Positions 7,994-14,721 of a stretch of 64,000 bases of DNA are shown one piece after another (the stretch's first letter is position 1; the number at the start of each line of letters is the position of its first letter). The stretch comes from Sphingomonas sanxanigenens DSM 19645 = NX02. GTDB lineage: Bacteria > Pseudomonadota > Alphaproteobacteria > Sphingomonadales > Sphingomonadaceae. A model generated the notes under the pieces. That model did no database searches and was not told the DNA's origin. It worked only from the letters and a program-made list of their open reading frames with translations. The translations under genes and the position numbers were made by a program. Location: the NCBI RefSeq assembly GCF_000512205.2, contig NZ_CP006644.1, positions 4,602,501 through 4,666,500 on the forward strand. The letters run 5' to 3'.

Positions 7994-8598
7994 CAGCCGT
8001 TACCTCCCTCGCCGCCGCCGGGCGCACCCTTCTTCGGCTTCGGGGTGGGCTTCAACGCGTCGGGGATATCCATCCCGTCCGTGCCCAGCTCGCGGCACCA
8101 TGCCTCGTCCCACGCGGCACGACGGGTGTCGCGCGCCGGGAAAGGGTTGGCGGTGACCGGCTTGCCTTCGCGCGCCGCCGCGGCGCCCATCGCGCGCGCC
8201 TGCTCCGGCGACGCCTCCGGCTCAGGCGGAGACTCTTCAGCTGCCGGCTCGGCGGTGCCGTCGGCCGGCCCTGCACTGGGTGATGCCTCGCCTTCCGCCG
8301 GTTTTGGTTCGGCCTTCGACAGGCGCTGCAGCGCCCAATGGCCCAGCGGCGTGCCGTCCAGCATGCCGAGCGCGGCCTTGTAGGTATCGAGCAGCGCCTC
8401 CTGCTCGCGCCGCTCCGCCTCATCGATGCTGCGCAGCTTGACGATGCCACGCATCGTCTTCGTGTCGAAGCCGTTCGATTTCGCCTCGGCATACACGCCA
8501 CGGATGTCGTCGGCGATCGCCTTCTTCTCGGCCTCGAGCCGCTCGATGCGCTCGATCAACAGGCGCAGCTGCTCGGCTGCTACGGGTCCATTGGACAT
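7993..8598 (-). CDS. GapR-like (DUF2312) protein fused to an Rmf/CrpP-like tail
   Basis: 201 aa. Residues about 5-85 match the DUF2312/GapR pattern: paired helices with [12 protein letters not shown] and [14 protein letters not shown]. GapR is an alphaproteobacterial protein that binds overtwisted AT-rich DNA ahead of forks. A Pro/Glu/Ala-rich linker (about 95-133) leads to a second module (135-180) with [12 protein letters not shown] and A-W-D-E-A-W, resembling ribosome-modulation-factor or CrpP-type domains. In the host these are separate proteins. The fusion suggests the phage joins DNA-topology sensing to a second target, which is inference. Confidence 0.75.
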   Translation of the reverse strand: MSNGPVAAEQLRLLIERIERLEAEKKAIADDIRGVYAEAKSNGFDTKTMRGIVKLRSIDEAERREQEALLDTYKAALGMLDGTPLGHWALQRLSKAEPKPAEGEASPSAGPADGTAEPAAEESPPEPEASPEQARAMGAAAAREGKPVTANPFPARDTRRAAWDEAWCRELGTDGMDIPDALKPTPKPKKGAPGGGEGGNG

Positions 8599-8610
8599 TG
8601 TCTATCCCCT

Positions 8611-11232
8611 TCAGGCGCCGATCGTCGGCGCGGGTTCGCCCGCCTCGGCCAGCACGCCTTCCAGCGCAGACCGGGCATCATCGTTGGACAGGAAGAAGAG
8701 CTTGCTGGCGTCGATGCCGAGCAGCAGGACGCCGGCGGCGGCGGGGCCCACATCGCGCTCCAGCGCGTAGCCCGCATCACCCTCGAGATGGACGGCCCAA
8801 CCGGCGATGCAGTGCGCGGTGCCGCAGCCGCCGCGCTTATCATGCCAATTGTTCATCTGCAGCCGCTTCGGCTCCGCAAGCGCATGCCTGGCGACATTGA
8901 TCAGTCGCTGCCTCGCCACAGCCGGGTCCGCCTGCGGATGACCCTTGATCGTGCAGCCCTTAGGCAGGGTGAGCGTGGCGCCGCTATCGAGGCTGACATC
9001 GCCGACGCTGGTCACGCCCTCAAGCAGGGTGAGCGTGGCGCCGCTATAGAGGCTGAGATTGCCGACGCTGGTCACGCCCTCAGGCAGGGTGAGCGTGGCG
9101 CCGCTATCGAGGCGGACATAGCCGACGCTGGTCACGCCCTCAGGCAGGGTGAGCGTGGCGCCGCTATCGAGGCTGACATCGCCGACGCTGGTCACGCCCT
9201 CAAGCAGGGTGAGCGTGGCGCCGCTATAGAGGCTGAGATTGCCGACGCTGGTCACGCCCTCAGGCAGGGTGAGCGTGGCGCCGCTATCGAGGCGGACATA
9301 GCCGACGCTGGTCACGCCCTCAGGCAGGGTGAGCGTGGCGCCGCTATCGAGGCTGACATAGCCGACGCTGGTCACGCCCTCAGGCAGGGTGAGCGTGGCG
9401 CCGCTATCGAGGCTGACATAGCCGACGCTGGTCACGCCCTCAGGCAGGGTGAGCGTGGCGCCGCTATCGAGGCTGACATAGCCGACGCTGGTCACGCCCT
9501 CAGGCAGGGTGAGCGTGGCGCCGCTATCGAGGCTGACATAGCCGACGCTGGTCACGCCCTCAGGCAGGGTGAGCGTGGCGCCGCTATCGAGGCTGACATA
9601 GCCGACGCTGGTCACGCCCTCAGGCAGGGTGAGCGTGGCGCCGCTATCGAGGCTGACATAGCCGACGCTGGTCACGCCCTCAGGCAGGGTGAGCGTGGCG
9701 CCGCTATCGAGGCTGACATAGCCGACGCTGGTCACGCCCTCAGGCAGGGTGAGCGTGGCGCCGCTATCGAGGCTGACATAGCCGACGCTGGTCACGCCCT
9801 CAGGCAGGGTGAGCGTGGCGCCGCTATCGAGGCTGACATAGCCGACGCTGGTCACGCCCTCAGGCAGGGTGAGCGTGGCGCCGCTATCGAGGCTGACATA
9901 GCCGACGCTGGTCACGCCCTCAGGCAGGGTGAGCGTGGCGCCGCTATCGAGGCTGACATAGCCGACGCTGGTCACGCCCTCAGGCAGGGTGAGCGTGGCG
10001 CCGCTATCGAGGCTGACATAGCCGACGCTGGTCACGCCCTCAGGCAGGGTGAGCGTGGCGCCGCTATCGAGGCTGACATAGCCGACGCTGGTCACGCCCT
10101 CAGGCAGGGTGAGCGTGGCGCCGCTATCGAGGCTGACATAGCCGACGCTGGTCACGCCCTCAGGCAGGGTGAGCGTGGCGCCGCTATCGAGGCTGACATC
10201 GCCGACGCTGGTCACGCCCTCAAGCAGGGTGAGCGTGGCGCCGCTATAGAGGCTGAGATTGCCGACGCTGGTCACGCCCTCAGGCAGGGTGAGCGTGGCG
10301 CCGCTATCGAGGCGGACATAGCCGACGCTGGTCACGCCCTCAGGCAGGGTGAGCGTGGCGCCGCTATCGAGGCTGACATCGCCGACGCTGGTCACGCCCT
10401 CAAGCAGGGTGAGCGTGGCGCCGCTATAGAGGCTGAGATTGCCGACGCTGGTCACGCCCTCAGGCAGGGTGAGCGTGGCGCCGCTATCGAGGCGGACATA
10501 GCCGACGCTGGTCACGCCCTCAGGCAGGGTGAGCGTGGCGCCGCTATCGAGGCTGACATCGCCGACGCTGGTCACGCCCTCAAGCAGGGTGAGCGTGGCG
10601 CCGCTATAGAGGCTGAGATTGCCGACGCTGGTCACGCCCTCAGGCAGGGTGAGCGTGGCGCCGCTATCGAGGCGGACATAGCCGACGCTGGTCACGCCCT
10701 CAGGCAGGGTGAGCGTGGCGCCGCTATCGAGGCTGACATAGCCGACGCTGGTCACGCCCTCAGGCAGGGTGAGCGTGGCGCCGCTATAGAGGCTGACATA
10801 GCCGACGCTGGTCACGCCCTCAGGCAGGGTGAGCGTGGCGCCGCTATCGAGGCTGACATCGCCGACGCTGGTCACGCCCTCAAGCAGGGTGAGCGTGGCG
10901 CCGCTATAGAGGCTGAGATTGCCGACGCTGGTCACGCCCTCAGGCAGGGTGAGCGTGGCGCCGCTATCGAGGCGGACATAGCCGACGCTGGTCACGCCCT
11001 CAGGCAGGGTGAGCGTGGCGCCGCTATCGAGGCTGACATAGCCGACGCTGGTCACGCCCTCAAGCAGGGTGAGCGTGGCGCCGCTATGGAGGCGGACATC
11101 GCCGACGCTGGTCACGCCCTCAGGCAGGGTGAGCGTGGCGCCGCTATGGAGGCGGACATCGCCGACGCTGGTCACGCCCCGGGCCGGCTTCCAATCCGCG
11201 GAGACCGGCCTCCCATCAATCCAAATGCTCAT
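8611..11232 (-). CDS. Giant repeat protein: 37 near-identical 20-residue repeats plus a Cys/His-containing C-terminal domain
   Basis: 873 aa. Residues 1-17 are unique. Residues about 18-757 are 37 units of the type G-V-T-S-V-G-Y-V-S-L-D-S-G-A-T-L-T-L-P-E. Each looks like two or three short strands, as in a right-handed beta-solenoid, and resembles the L-P-E-G-V/L repeats of some prophage proteins. Variation is limited to a few positions (Y/D/N, S/R, D/Y/H, P/L). The last 116 residues form a separate domain with W-H-D-K-R-G-G-C-G-T-A-H-C-I-A-G-W and A-A-A-G-V-L-L-L-G-I, a conserved phage module of unknown role. Start ATG 11232 has an AAGGG ribosome site. No signal peptide is seen. The unusual part is the near-perfect DNA identity of the units. 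Confidence 0.8.
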   Translation of the reverse strand: MSIWIDGRPVSADWKPARGVTSVGDVRLHSGATLTLPEGVTSVGDVRLHSGATLTLLEGVTSVGYVSLDSGATLTLPEGVTSVGYVRLDSGATLTLPEGVTSVGNLSLYSGATLTLLEGVTSVGDVSLDSGATLTLPEGVTSVGYVSLYSGATLTLPEGVTSVGYVSLDSGATLTLPEGVTSVGYVRLDSGATLTLPEGVTSVGNLSLYSGATLTLLEGVTSVGDVSLDSGATLTLPEGVTSVGYVRLDSGATLTLPEGVTSVGNLSLYSGATLTLLEGVTSVGDVSLDSGATLTLPEGVTSVGYVRLDSGATLTLPEGVTSVGNLSLYSGATLTLLEGVTSVGDVSLDSGATLTLPEGVTSVGYVSLDSGATLTLPEGVTSVGYVSLDSGATLTLPEGVTSVGYVSLDSGATLTLPEGVTSVGYVSLDSGATLTLPEGVTSVGYVSLDSGATLTLPEGVTSVGYVSLDSGATLTLPEGVTSVGYVSLDSGATLTLPEGVTSVGYVSLDSGATLTLPEGVTSVGYVSLDSGATLTLPEGVTSVGYVSLDSGATLTLPEGVTSVGYVSLDSGATLTLPEGVTSVGYVSLDSGATLTLPEGVTSVGYVSLDSGATLTLPEGVTSVGYVSLDSGATLTLPEGVTSVGYVRLDSGATLTLPEGVTSVGNLSLYSGATLTLLEGVTSVGDVSLDSGATLTLPEGVTSVGYVRLDSGATLTLPEGVTSVGNLSLYSGATLTLLEGVTSVGDVSLDSGATLTLPKGCTIKGHPQADPAVARQRLINVARHALAEPKRLQMNNWHDKRGGCGTAHCIAGWAVHLEGDAGYALERDVGPAAAGVLLLGIDASKLFFLSNDDARSALEGVLAEAGEPAPTIGA
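8961..11180. repeat. Tandem array of 37 x 60 bp (in-frame minisatellite)
   Basis: Thirty-seven contiguous 60-base units lie head to tail with no spacers. Fourteen rows from 9301 to 10140 are identical base for base. The others differ at about five fixed positions. A three-unit super-repeat (180 bp, unit order D-type, N-type, R-type on the plus strand) recurs from 8961, 9121, 10141, 10321, 10501 and 10801. Because 60 is divisible by three, all copy-number changes keep the reading frame. The strict identity points to very recent expansion or to homogenisation by unequal exchange. Confidence 0.97.
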
Positions 11233-11384
11233 CTGATCTACCCTTCACTTGCACACGAAGGAGCCCGGTGCGCGTCGGGCATGCGAAAGCGCTCCCGGAA
11301 TCACCGGGCGCGCGGTTCGATCTGGTTGGTCGGCGGGCCCGGCCGCCGGTTATCCGGTCTCCACGAAAGGCTGCTCGCGCTGCA

Positions 11385-11855
11385 TCAGGCCACCGCCCGC
11401 AGCGTCGACGATCCCGCCTGCATCGCCTCGATCTCGCTCCGGGTCTCGTCGAGCAGCGCGAGCATCGACCGCAACTCGTCGCCGTCGATCTCGTCGTCAT
11501 TTTCGAGAGCGGCGTTAACTGCAACCTGCAACCTGGCGAGCAGCGATGCGAACCCGCGTGCCGACCGCGAACCTGCGCCTACGCGCGACAGCTTGAGATC
11601 AAGCTTGCCTACGATCTCTGCGGCGAACCGTCCGTTCCACGCTGAGCAGGCGCGCAGGAATGCGATCATACCCATCTCGGCCAGGCCGGTGCGGTACCGC
11701 TGCGCCTGGTCGGCACCGCGATGCAGAACGGCGCCGAGCTCCGCATCGGTAAGGCCGTCCTCATCCTTGATCGCGGAGAGAGCGCAGGCGGCGGCCTCAA
11801 TCAGCGAAGAAGCGGAAACAACCCTGTTGCGGCTGCTGATCTGCGGATCGGTCAT
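11385..11855 (-). CDS. Putative CII-like DNA-binding protein of the early operon
   Basis: 156 aa. Residues about 32-60 (L-T-D-A-E-L-G-A-V-L, then Q-A-Q-R-Y-R-T-G-L-A-E-M-G) look like a helix-turn-helix of the type found in CII-like or Cro-adjacent activators. W-N-G-R-F-A follows, then a helical C-terminal half with an acidic D-D-E-I-D-G-D-E stretch. It is the second gene after the divergent promoter, the place of cII in lambdoid maps, and follows an intergenic terminator-like structure. The family is not firmly recognised, so the regulator role is inferred. The 152 bases to the next gene (11233-11384) hold no gene I can support. Confidence 0.5.
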   Translation of the reverse strand: MTDPQISSRNRVVSASSLIEAAACALSAIKDEDGLTDAELGAVLHRGADQAQRYRTGLAEMGMIAFLRACSAWNGRFAAEIVGKLDLKLSRVGAGSRSARGFASLLARLQVAVNAALENDDEIDGDELRSMLALLDETRSEIEAMQAGSSTLRAVA

Positions 11856-11867
11856 CGGCTAGAGCCT

Positions 11868-11931
11868 GCGGAAGAAGAAAGGCGCGCACGGGCAGTCATC
11901 GGAAGGGGCGGCAACGCCGCCCGTGCGCGCC
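11868..11931 (-). terminator. Terminator/attenuator hairpin between cro-like and cII-like genes
   Basis: On the leftward transcript a perfect 13-bp inverted repeat (11919-11931 with 11881-11893) is followed by a pyrimidine tract, TTTCTTCTTCC. An inner 7-bp hairpin (11916-11922 with 11906-11912) shares three bases of the outer arm. The structure looks like an intrinsic terminator with an alternative fold, in the place of lambda tR1. It would make expression of the replication genes depend on readthrough. Confidence 0.6.
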
Positions 11932-11964
11932 ATCCGCCGGAGCGGACCTGGGGAATGGAGAGGA

Positions 11965-12267
11965 TCACGCCGCGACCTTCACGGCGTTCGGGCAGTCGGC
12001 AGCCGTGCAGCTGTTGACGCAGGGATCATCGGTGCGGCGCTCGCAGAGGCTGCACATCTCCACCTTGGGAGCTTTGCTGACGATGCCGAAGATGTCATTG
12101 GGCGTCACCGCCCCATCCGTCGCCTCGAAGAGCTTGATCATCAGATCGCGCGACGGGATGATCTCACCCCGCGCCGCGCGCGTGATCGTTGAGACTGCCG
12201 AACCGGTCGCTTGCGCCAGTTCAGTCGCGGTGCGCCCCGGCTGGGCGAGATACTCGGCTAGCGTCAT
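11965..12267 (-). CDS. Cro-like repressor with a Cys-rich tail
   Basis: 100 aa from ATG 12267. Residues 1-60 form a helix-turn-helix of the phage Cro/YdaS type: T-A-T-E-L-A-Q-A-T-G-S-A-V-S-T-I-T-R, with P-N-D-I-F at the end of the domain. The last 30 residues carry C-x2-C, then C-x3-C-x4-C, a possible zinc site that ordinary Cro proteins lack. It diverges from the CI-like gene across 17-bp operators, which it probably binds. The candidate promoter places the start of transcription within a base or two of the ATG, so the mRNA may be leaderless. Upstream in-frame Met codons (12288, 12351) would fall inside the operators and are less likely. Confidence 0.8.
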   Translation of the reverse strand: MTLAEYLAQPGRTATELAQATGSAVSTITRAARGEIIPSRDLMIKLFEATDGAVTPNDIFGIVSKAPKVEMCSLCERRTDDPCVNSCTAADCPNAVKVAA

Positions 12268-12268
12268 A

Positions 12269-12352
12269 CGCAAATATTTGCGCCACATGCAAACCGCGGT
12301 CAAGGGCCATTTTGCACGTGGTGCTATGGTGGCGGTTTGCGCGTCGTGCAAA
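12269..12352. promoter_or_regulatory. Divergent operator region with three 17-bp palindromic sites
   Basis: Three sites match the pattern TTTGC-N7-GCAAA fully or in part: 12277-12293 (TTTGCGCCACATGCAAA), 12311-12327 (right half degenerate) and 12336-12352 (TTTGCGCGTCGTGCAAA). Centres are 34 and 25 bp apart. A perfect 14-bp palindrome CGCAAATATTTGCG (12269-12282) joins the first site to the cro-like start. The same sites recur at 14037-14107. This is the expected arrangement of OR-type operators for a CI/Cro switch. Confidence 0.85.
12275..12303 (-). promoter_or_regulatory. Candidate early leftward promoter
   Basis: On the minus strand a TTGACC -35 element (12303-12298) is followed after 17 bp by CAAATA (12280-12275), a poor -10. 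The spacer is almost filled by an operator. The arrangement is repeated almost base for base in the promoter at 14081-14109, which supports it despite the weak -10. Transcription would start at or next to the cro-like ATG. Confidence 0.55.
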
Positions 12353-12363
12353 ATCCCGCGAAC

Positions 12364-13029
12364 ATGATCATTCGCCTCTCACAGATCCGGGAAGCCAACG
12401 GGCTCACGCTGGAAGAGATAGCCGCCAAGCTCGACGTTGCGATAAGCACCGTGTCGCGGTGGGAGATCGGCGATACCAATATCCCCACCAAGCGGTTCGC
12501 GGAGATTGCCGCGGCGTATCAGTGCCAAGTCAGCGACTTCTTCAGCGAGGCGCGTCCCCCGGCGCCGCGCGCTCTTGCCCCCGACATCCCACCAGTGAAG
12601 GGCGCGGCCGACGAAGACGGGCCGGTCTACCTGACCAGAATCGAGATGGCCTATGCGATGGGGCCGGGCTCATCGCTTGAGGATTTCCCCGAGACCGGCC
12701 AGCTGCAGTTCGATCCGAACGTGCTGCGCACCATCACGCGCTCGCCGCCGGAACGGCTCTACGTCGCCAGCGGCGAGGGTGACAGCATGATGCCGACGCT
12801 GCTCGACAGCGACATGGTGCTTATCGACACGCTGCAGCGCCAGCTCAACCAGCAGGATCGCATCTGGGCATGCTCGATCCACGGCGCCGGCGCGATCAAG
12901 CGACTGCGGACGATCGGCCGGACGCGTGTGCTCGTGATCTCCGACAATCCGAACGTCGAGAATCAGGAGGTCGATGCCGAGGATCTCTACATCTTCGGGC
13001 GCATCATCTGGGTGGGGAGGCGCGTGTGA
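12364..13029 (+). CDS. CI-like phage repressor with LexA/S24 peptidase domain
   Basis: 221 aa from ATG 12364. Residues 4-60 are an HTH_3 DNA-binding domain (L-T-L-E-E-I-A-A-K-L-D, V-S-R-W-E-I-G). Residues about 90-221 form an S24 self-cleavage domain with G-D-S-M (Ser141) and A-I-K-R (Lys179) as the catalytic pair. It should keep the prophage silent and be inactivated on DNA damage through RecA-stimulated cleavage. No clear Ala-Gly cleavage site stands out in the linker. No ribosome site precedes the ATG, and operator O3 ends 11 bases upstream, so the mRNA from its own promoter may be leaderless, as for lambda cI. Confidence 0.92.
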   Translation: MIIRLSQIREANGLTLEEIAAKLDVAISTVSRWEIGDTNIPTKRFAEIAAAYQCQVSDFFSEARPPAPRALAPDIPPVKGAADEDGPVYLTRIEMAYAMGPGSSLEDFPETGQLQFDPNVLRTITRSPPERLYVASGEGDSMMPTLLDSDMVLIDTLQRQLNQQDRIWACSIHGAGAIKRLRTIGRTRVLVISDNPNVENQEVDAEDLYIFGRIIWVGRRV

Positions 13030-13319
13030 GCGACGATAATGATCCGGCAGACGCACCGCCGCCCGAGGACGAAATGGCCGCGAAGGTGGAGCTGCTGCAG
13101 CGGCAGTTGAAATTCTCGCTCGAAGAAAGCGCGGCGGCGTACGGCGAGATCGATCAGATGATGCGGCACCTGCTCAACGCATTGGTCGCGGTCGTTCGCG
13201 AGGATCAGGAAGACCTTCTCAAACAGATGGACGACATCCGCCTGAGAATGGAGTTGCTCGATCATCATCGATATCAGCTGATCTTCAAGGCAAGGGAGGT
13301 TGCCGGCGATGCAGCTTGA
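13026..13319 (+). CDS. Small phage protein beside the repressor (97 aa)
   Basis: GTG at 13026 overlaps the repressor stop (GTGA), so the two are translationally coupled. The product begins with an acidic disordered stretch (D-D-N-D-P-A-D-A-P-P-P-E-D-E) and continues as one long amphipathic helix with Leu and charged residues, probably a coiled coil. It has no membrane segment. The next gene also encodes a coiled coil, so the pair may form a complex. Position in the lysogeny operon suggests a function expressed in the prophage state, such as immunity or superinfection exclusion; this is inference only. Confidence 0.65.
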   Translation: MSDDNDPADAPPPEDEMAAKVELLQRQLKFSLEESAAAYGEIDQMMRHLLNALVAVVREDQEDLLKQMDDIRLRMELLDHHRYQLIFKAREVAGDAA

Positions 13320-13632
13320 TCCGAGATTCCAAGAGCTGCTCGACAAGGTCAACGCGGGGATAGATGGCGGCGATCCACCGAAATTGCCACCCGTTCGGGG
13401 CGGTGGTAGTGGTGGCGATATGGAAGGTCGCATCATCAAGCTCGAGGCTCATATGGAGCACGTCCGCGAGGATCTGAAGAGCCTTGCCGATGTTCCGAAA
13501 GACCTCGCAACCCTTACGGCGCACGTCGCGCACCTGCCCAGCAAGGGCTTCATTGTCAGCGTGCTGACCACCGGCGTTGCCGTGATCGGCGGCCTTGTCC
13601 TCATGGCCGATCGCATCAAGAACCTGTTCTAG
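13309..13632 (+). CDS. XhlA-like coiled-coil protein with C-terminal membrane anchor
   Basis: 107 aa from ATG 13309, which overlaps the previous gene by 11 bases. Residues 1-35 are Gly/Pro-rich; 38-75 form a coiled coil (R-I-I-K-L-E-A-H-M-E-H-V-R-E-D-L); residues about 82-103 are hydrophobic (F-I-V-S-V-L-T-T-G-V-A-V-I-G-G-L) and end in a short basic tail. This is the layout of haemolysin XhlA-type phage proteins, normally near lysis genes. Here it sits directly behind the repressor and would be made in the lysogen. That favours an exclusion or membrane-sensing role over lysis; function unproven. Confidence 0.65.
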   Translation: MQLDPRFQELLDKVNAGIDGGDPPKLPPVRGGGSGGDMEGRIIKLEAHMEHVREDLKSLADVPKDLATLTAHVAHLPSKGFIVSVLTTGVAVIGGLVLMADRIKNLF

Positions 13633-13640
13633 GCCAGGCC

Positions 13641-14036
13641 GTGCCCCGCGAGCTGAGCCTCGCCGTCGTCGGTGCGCAATACCCCAACAAGCGCGGCCCC
13701 ACCCGCGCCTTCGGCATCGCCATGTGCCGCCCCGGCGACCCGATCGAGCTGCGGCCCGAGCCGAAGAACCCCGCCGACGAGCGCGCGGTGGCCGTGTTCA
13801 CTGCCGACAATATCCAGATCGGCTACATCACCGCCGAGCGCGCGCCCTACATCGGCGGCATCATCAAGGCCGGGCGCGAGGTCCGCACGATCTTCCAGGC
13901 GCCGACGCAATGGGGCGCGATCGTGCGCTGCGCGTTCGATGGCGCCTCCCCTTCCCTGCCGGCGAGGCGGCCCGCCGCTGCGCCGGCGGATTTTGACGAT
14001 ATCGACCAAACCCCTCCGGCTGGCTGGGACATCTGA
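13641..14036 (+). CDS. Stand-alone HIRAN-domain protein
   Basis: 131 aa from GTG 13641. Residues about 8-80 show the HIRAN pattern: V-V-G-A-Q-Y, a Gly-Phe strand, L-R-P-E-P-K-N-P-A-D-E-R-A-V-A-V and I-G-Y-I. HIRAN domains bind damaged DNA ends or stalled forks in HLTF/Rad5-type helicases and also occur alone in bacteria and phages. The C-terminal third is Ala/Pro/Asp-rich and probably disordered. It is the last gene before the second operator cluster, so it closes the lysogeny operon. Confidence 0.8.
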   Translation: MPRELSLAVVGAQYPNKRGPTRAFGIAMCRPGDPIELRPEPKNPADERAVAVFTADNIQIGYITAERAPYIGGIIKAGREVRTIFQAPTQWGAIVRCAFDGASPSLPARRPAAAPADFDDIDQTPPAGWDI

Positions 14037-14107
14037 TTTGCATCTGATGCGGATAATTTGCACGTAACGCAAATTTGCGCTTGACGGGAATTTGCATGTA
14101 GCGCAAA
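14037..14107. promoter_or_regulatory. Second operator cluster, four TTTGC sites
   Basis: Sites of the same 17-bp family as at the cro/cI gap start at 14037, 14057, 14074 and 14091. The second (TTTGCACGTAACGCAAA) and fourth (TTTGCATGTAGCGCAAA) are full palindromes; the first and third have degenerate right halves. The last three abut exactly every 17 bp, so repressor dimers would lie side by side. The cluster lies immediately before the accessory operon. Confidence 0.8.
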
Positions 14108-14109
14108 TT
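14081..14109 (+). promoter_or_regulatory. Candidate repressor-controlled promoter of the accessory operon
   Basis: TTGACG (14081-14086) is followed after 17 bp by CAAATT (14104-14109). The spacer contains an operator half and the fourth operator covers the -10. It aligns with the leftward early promoter over the -35, the spacer operator and the -10, differing at few bases. The first gene of the operon starts 29 bases after the -10. Confidence 0.55.
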
Positions 14110-14137
14110 TCCTCTCGTGAACAACGGGAGGCGCAAC

Positions 14138-14317
14138 ATGTCCAGCAGCTACAACCGCACGGGATGGCGCGAGCCGCCCGCCCAGCGCCGGCTTATCCAG
14201 CCGTCCGATCCGATCGCAGCGCGGCATGACCGGCTGACCGCGCGCCTCTGCTACGCTCTGGCGGCGTTCGCGCTGCTTTATTTCGTGGGGCAGATGCTCC
14301 GGGCGGTGCTGTCGTGA
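14138..14317 (+). CDS. Small single-pass membrane protein (59 aa)
   Basis: The start at 14138 has a strong GGGAGG ribosome site seven bases upstream; an earlier GTG at 14117 lies too close to the predicted transcription start. The N-terminus is polar and Arg-rich. Residues about 38-58 (L-C-Y-A-L-A-A-F-A-L-L-Y-F-V-G) form one membrane helix. It is the first gene of the accessory operon and overlaps the next by four bases. Function unknown. Confidence 0.6.
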   Translation: MSSSYNRTGWREPPAQRRLIQPSDPIAARHDRLTARLCYALAAFALLYFVGQMLRAVLS

Positions 14318-14721
14318 GCGCGCCGGACAACCCGAGCGCGTTCCCGGAAGTGCCGGGCGACTGCAACGCCTATGAAGGCCGGCCGGGCATGACGCTGCGC
14401 GATTGGTTTGCCGGTCAGGCGTTGGCCGGGCGGATGAATCTTATCAGCTTCCCGGCAGACCCCGTCGATCTGCTCCGGACCTCGAAGAACCTCTATGAAG
14501 TGGCCGACGCCATGCTCGCGGCGCGCGAGGAAGCCGTGCCCGCGGCGCAATGGAAAGACTGGGGAGGCGGCGCATGTCCCCTCGGCCATGTCTACGTTGA
14601 GGTGCGCTATCGCGACGGCATCACCGCCCGCGGCGATGCCTGCGAGTTCGATCCCGCCGCTTGGCGTCATGAGACCGGCAAGTTCGATATCGTCGCGTAT
14701 CGGAAGGTGCAGGTGTCATGA
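14314..14721 (+). CDS. Phage protein with a G-M-T-L-R-D-W-F-A motif, unknown function
   Basis: 135 aa from GTG 14314 (GTGA overlap). The segment G-M-T-L-R-D-W-F-A-G-Q-A-L-A-G is widespread in short phage proteins of proteobacteria. The C-terminal half is beta-rich with a lone C-P-L-G-H and several Trp/Tyr. No enzymatic motif is recognised. It is coupled on both sides to small membrane proteins. Confidence 0.6.
   Translation: MSAPDNPSAFPEVPGDCNAYEGRPGMTLRDWFAGQALAGRMNLISFPADPVDLLRTSKNLYEVADAMLAAREEAVPAAQWKDWGGGACPLGHVYVEVRYRDGITARGDACEFDPAAWRHETGKFDIVAYRKVQVS

Noticed and set aside
8961-11180. CRISPR array
   Set aside because: Units are contiguous 60-mers without unique spacers, in frame inside a coding gene, and no cas genes are present.
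8338-11862. Very long plus-strand open frame (over 1100 codons) of 20-residue repeats across the minisatellite
   Set aside because: It exists only because a 60-bp repeat without a stop in this phase stays open. The minus-strand frame fits the operon direction, has a ribosome site, unique flanking domains and a conserved C-terminal module.
13309-13632. Lysis gene (haemolysin/holin cassette)
   Set aside because: The protein is XhlA-like, but no endolysin or holin partner is nearby and it is coupled to the repressor.
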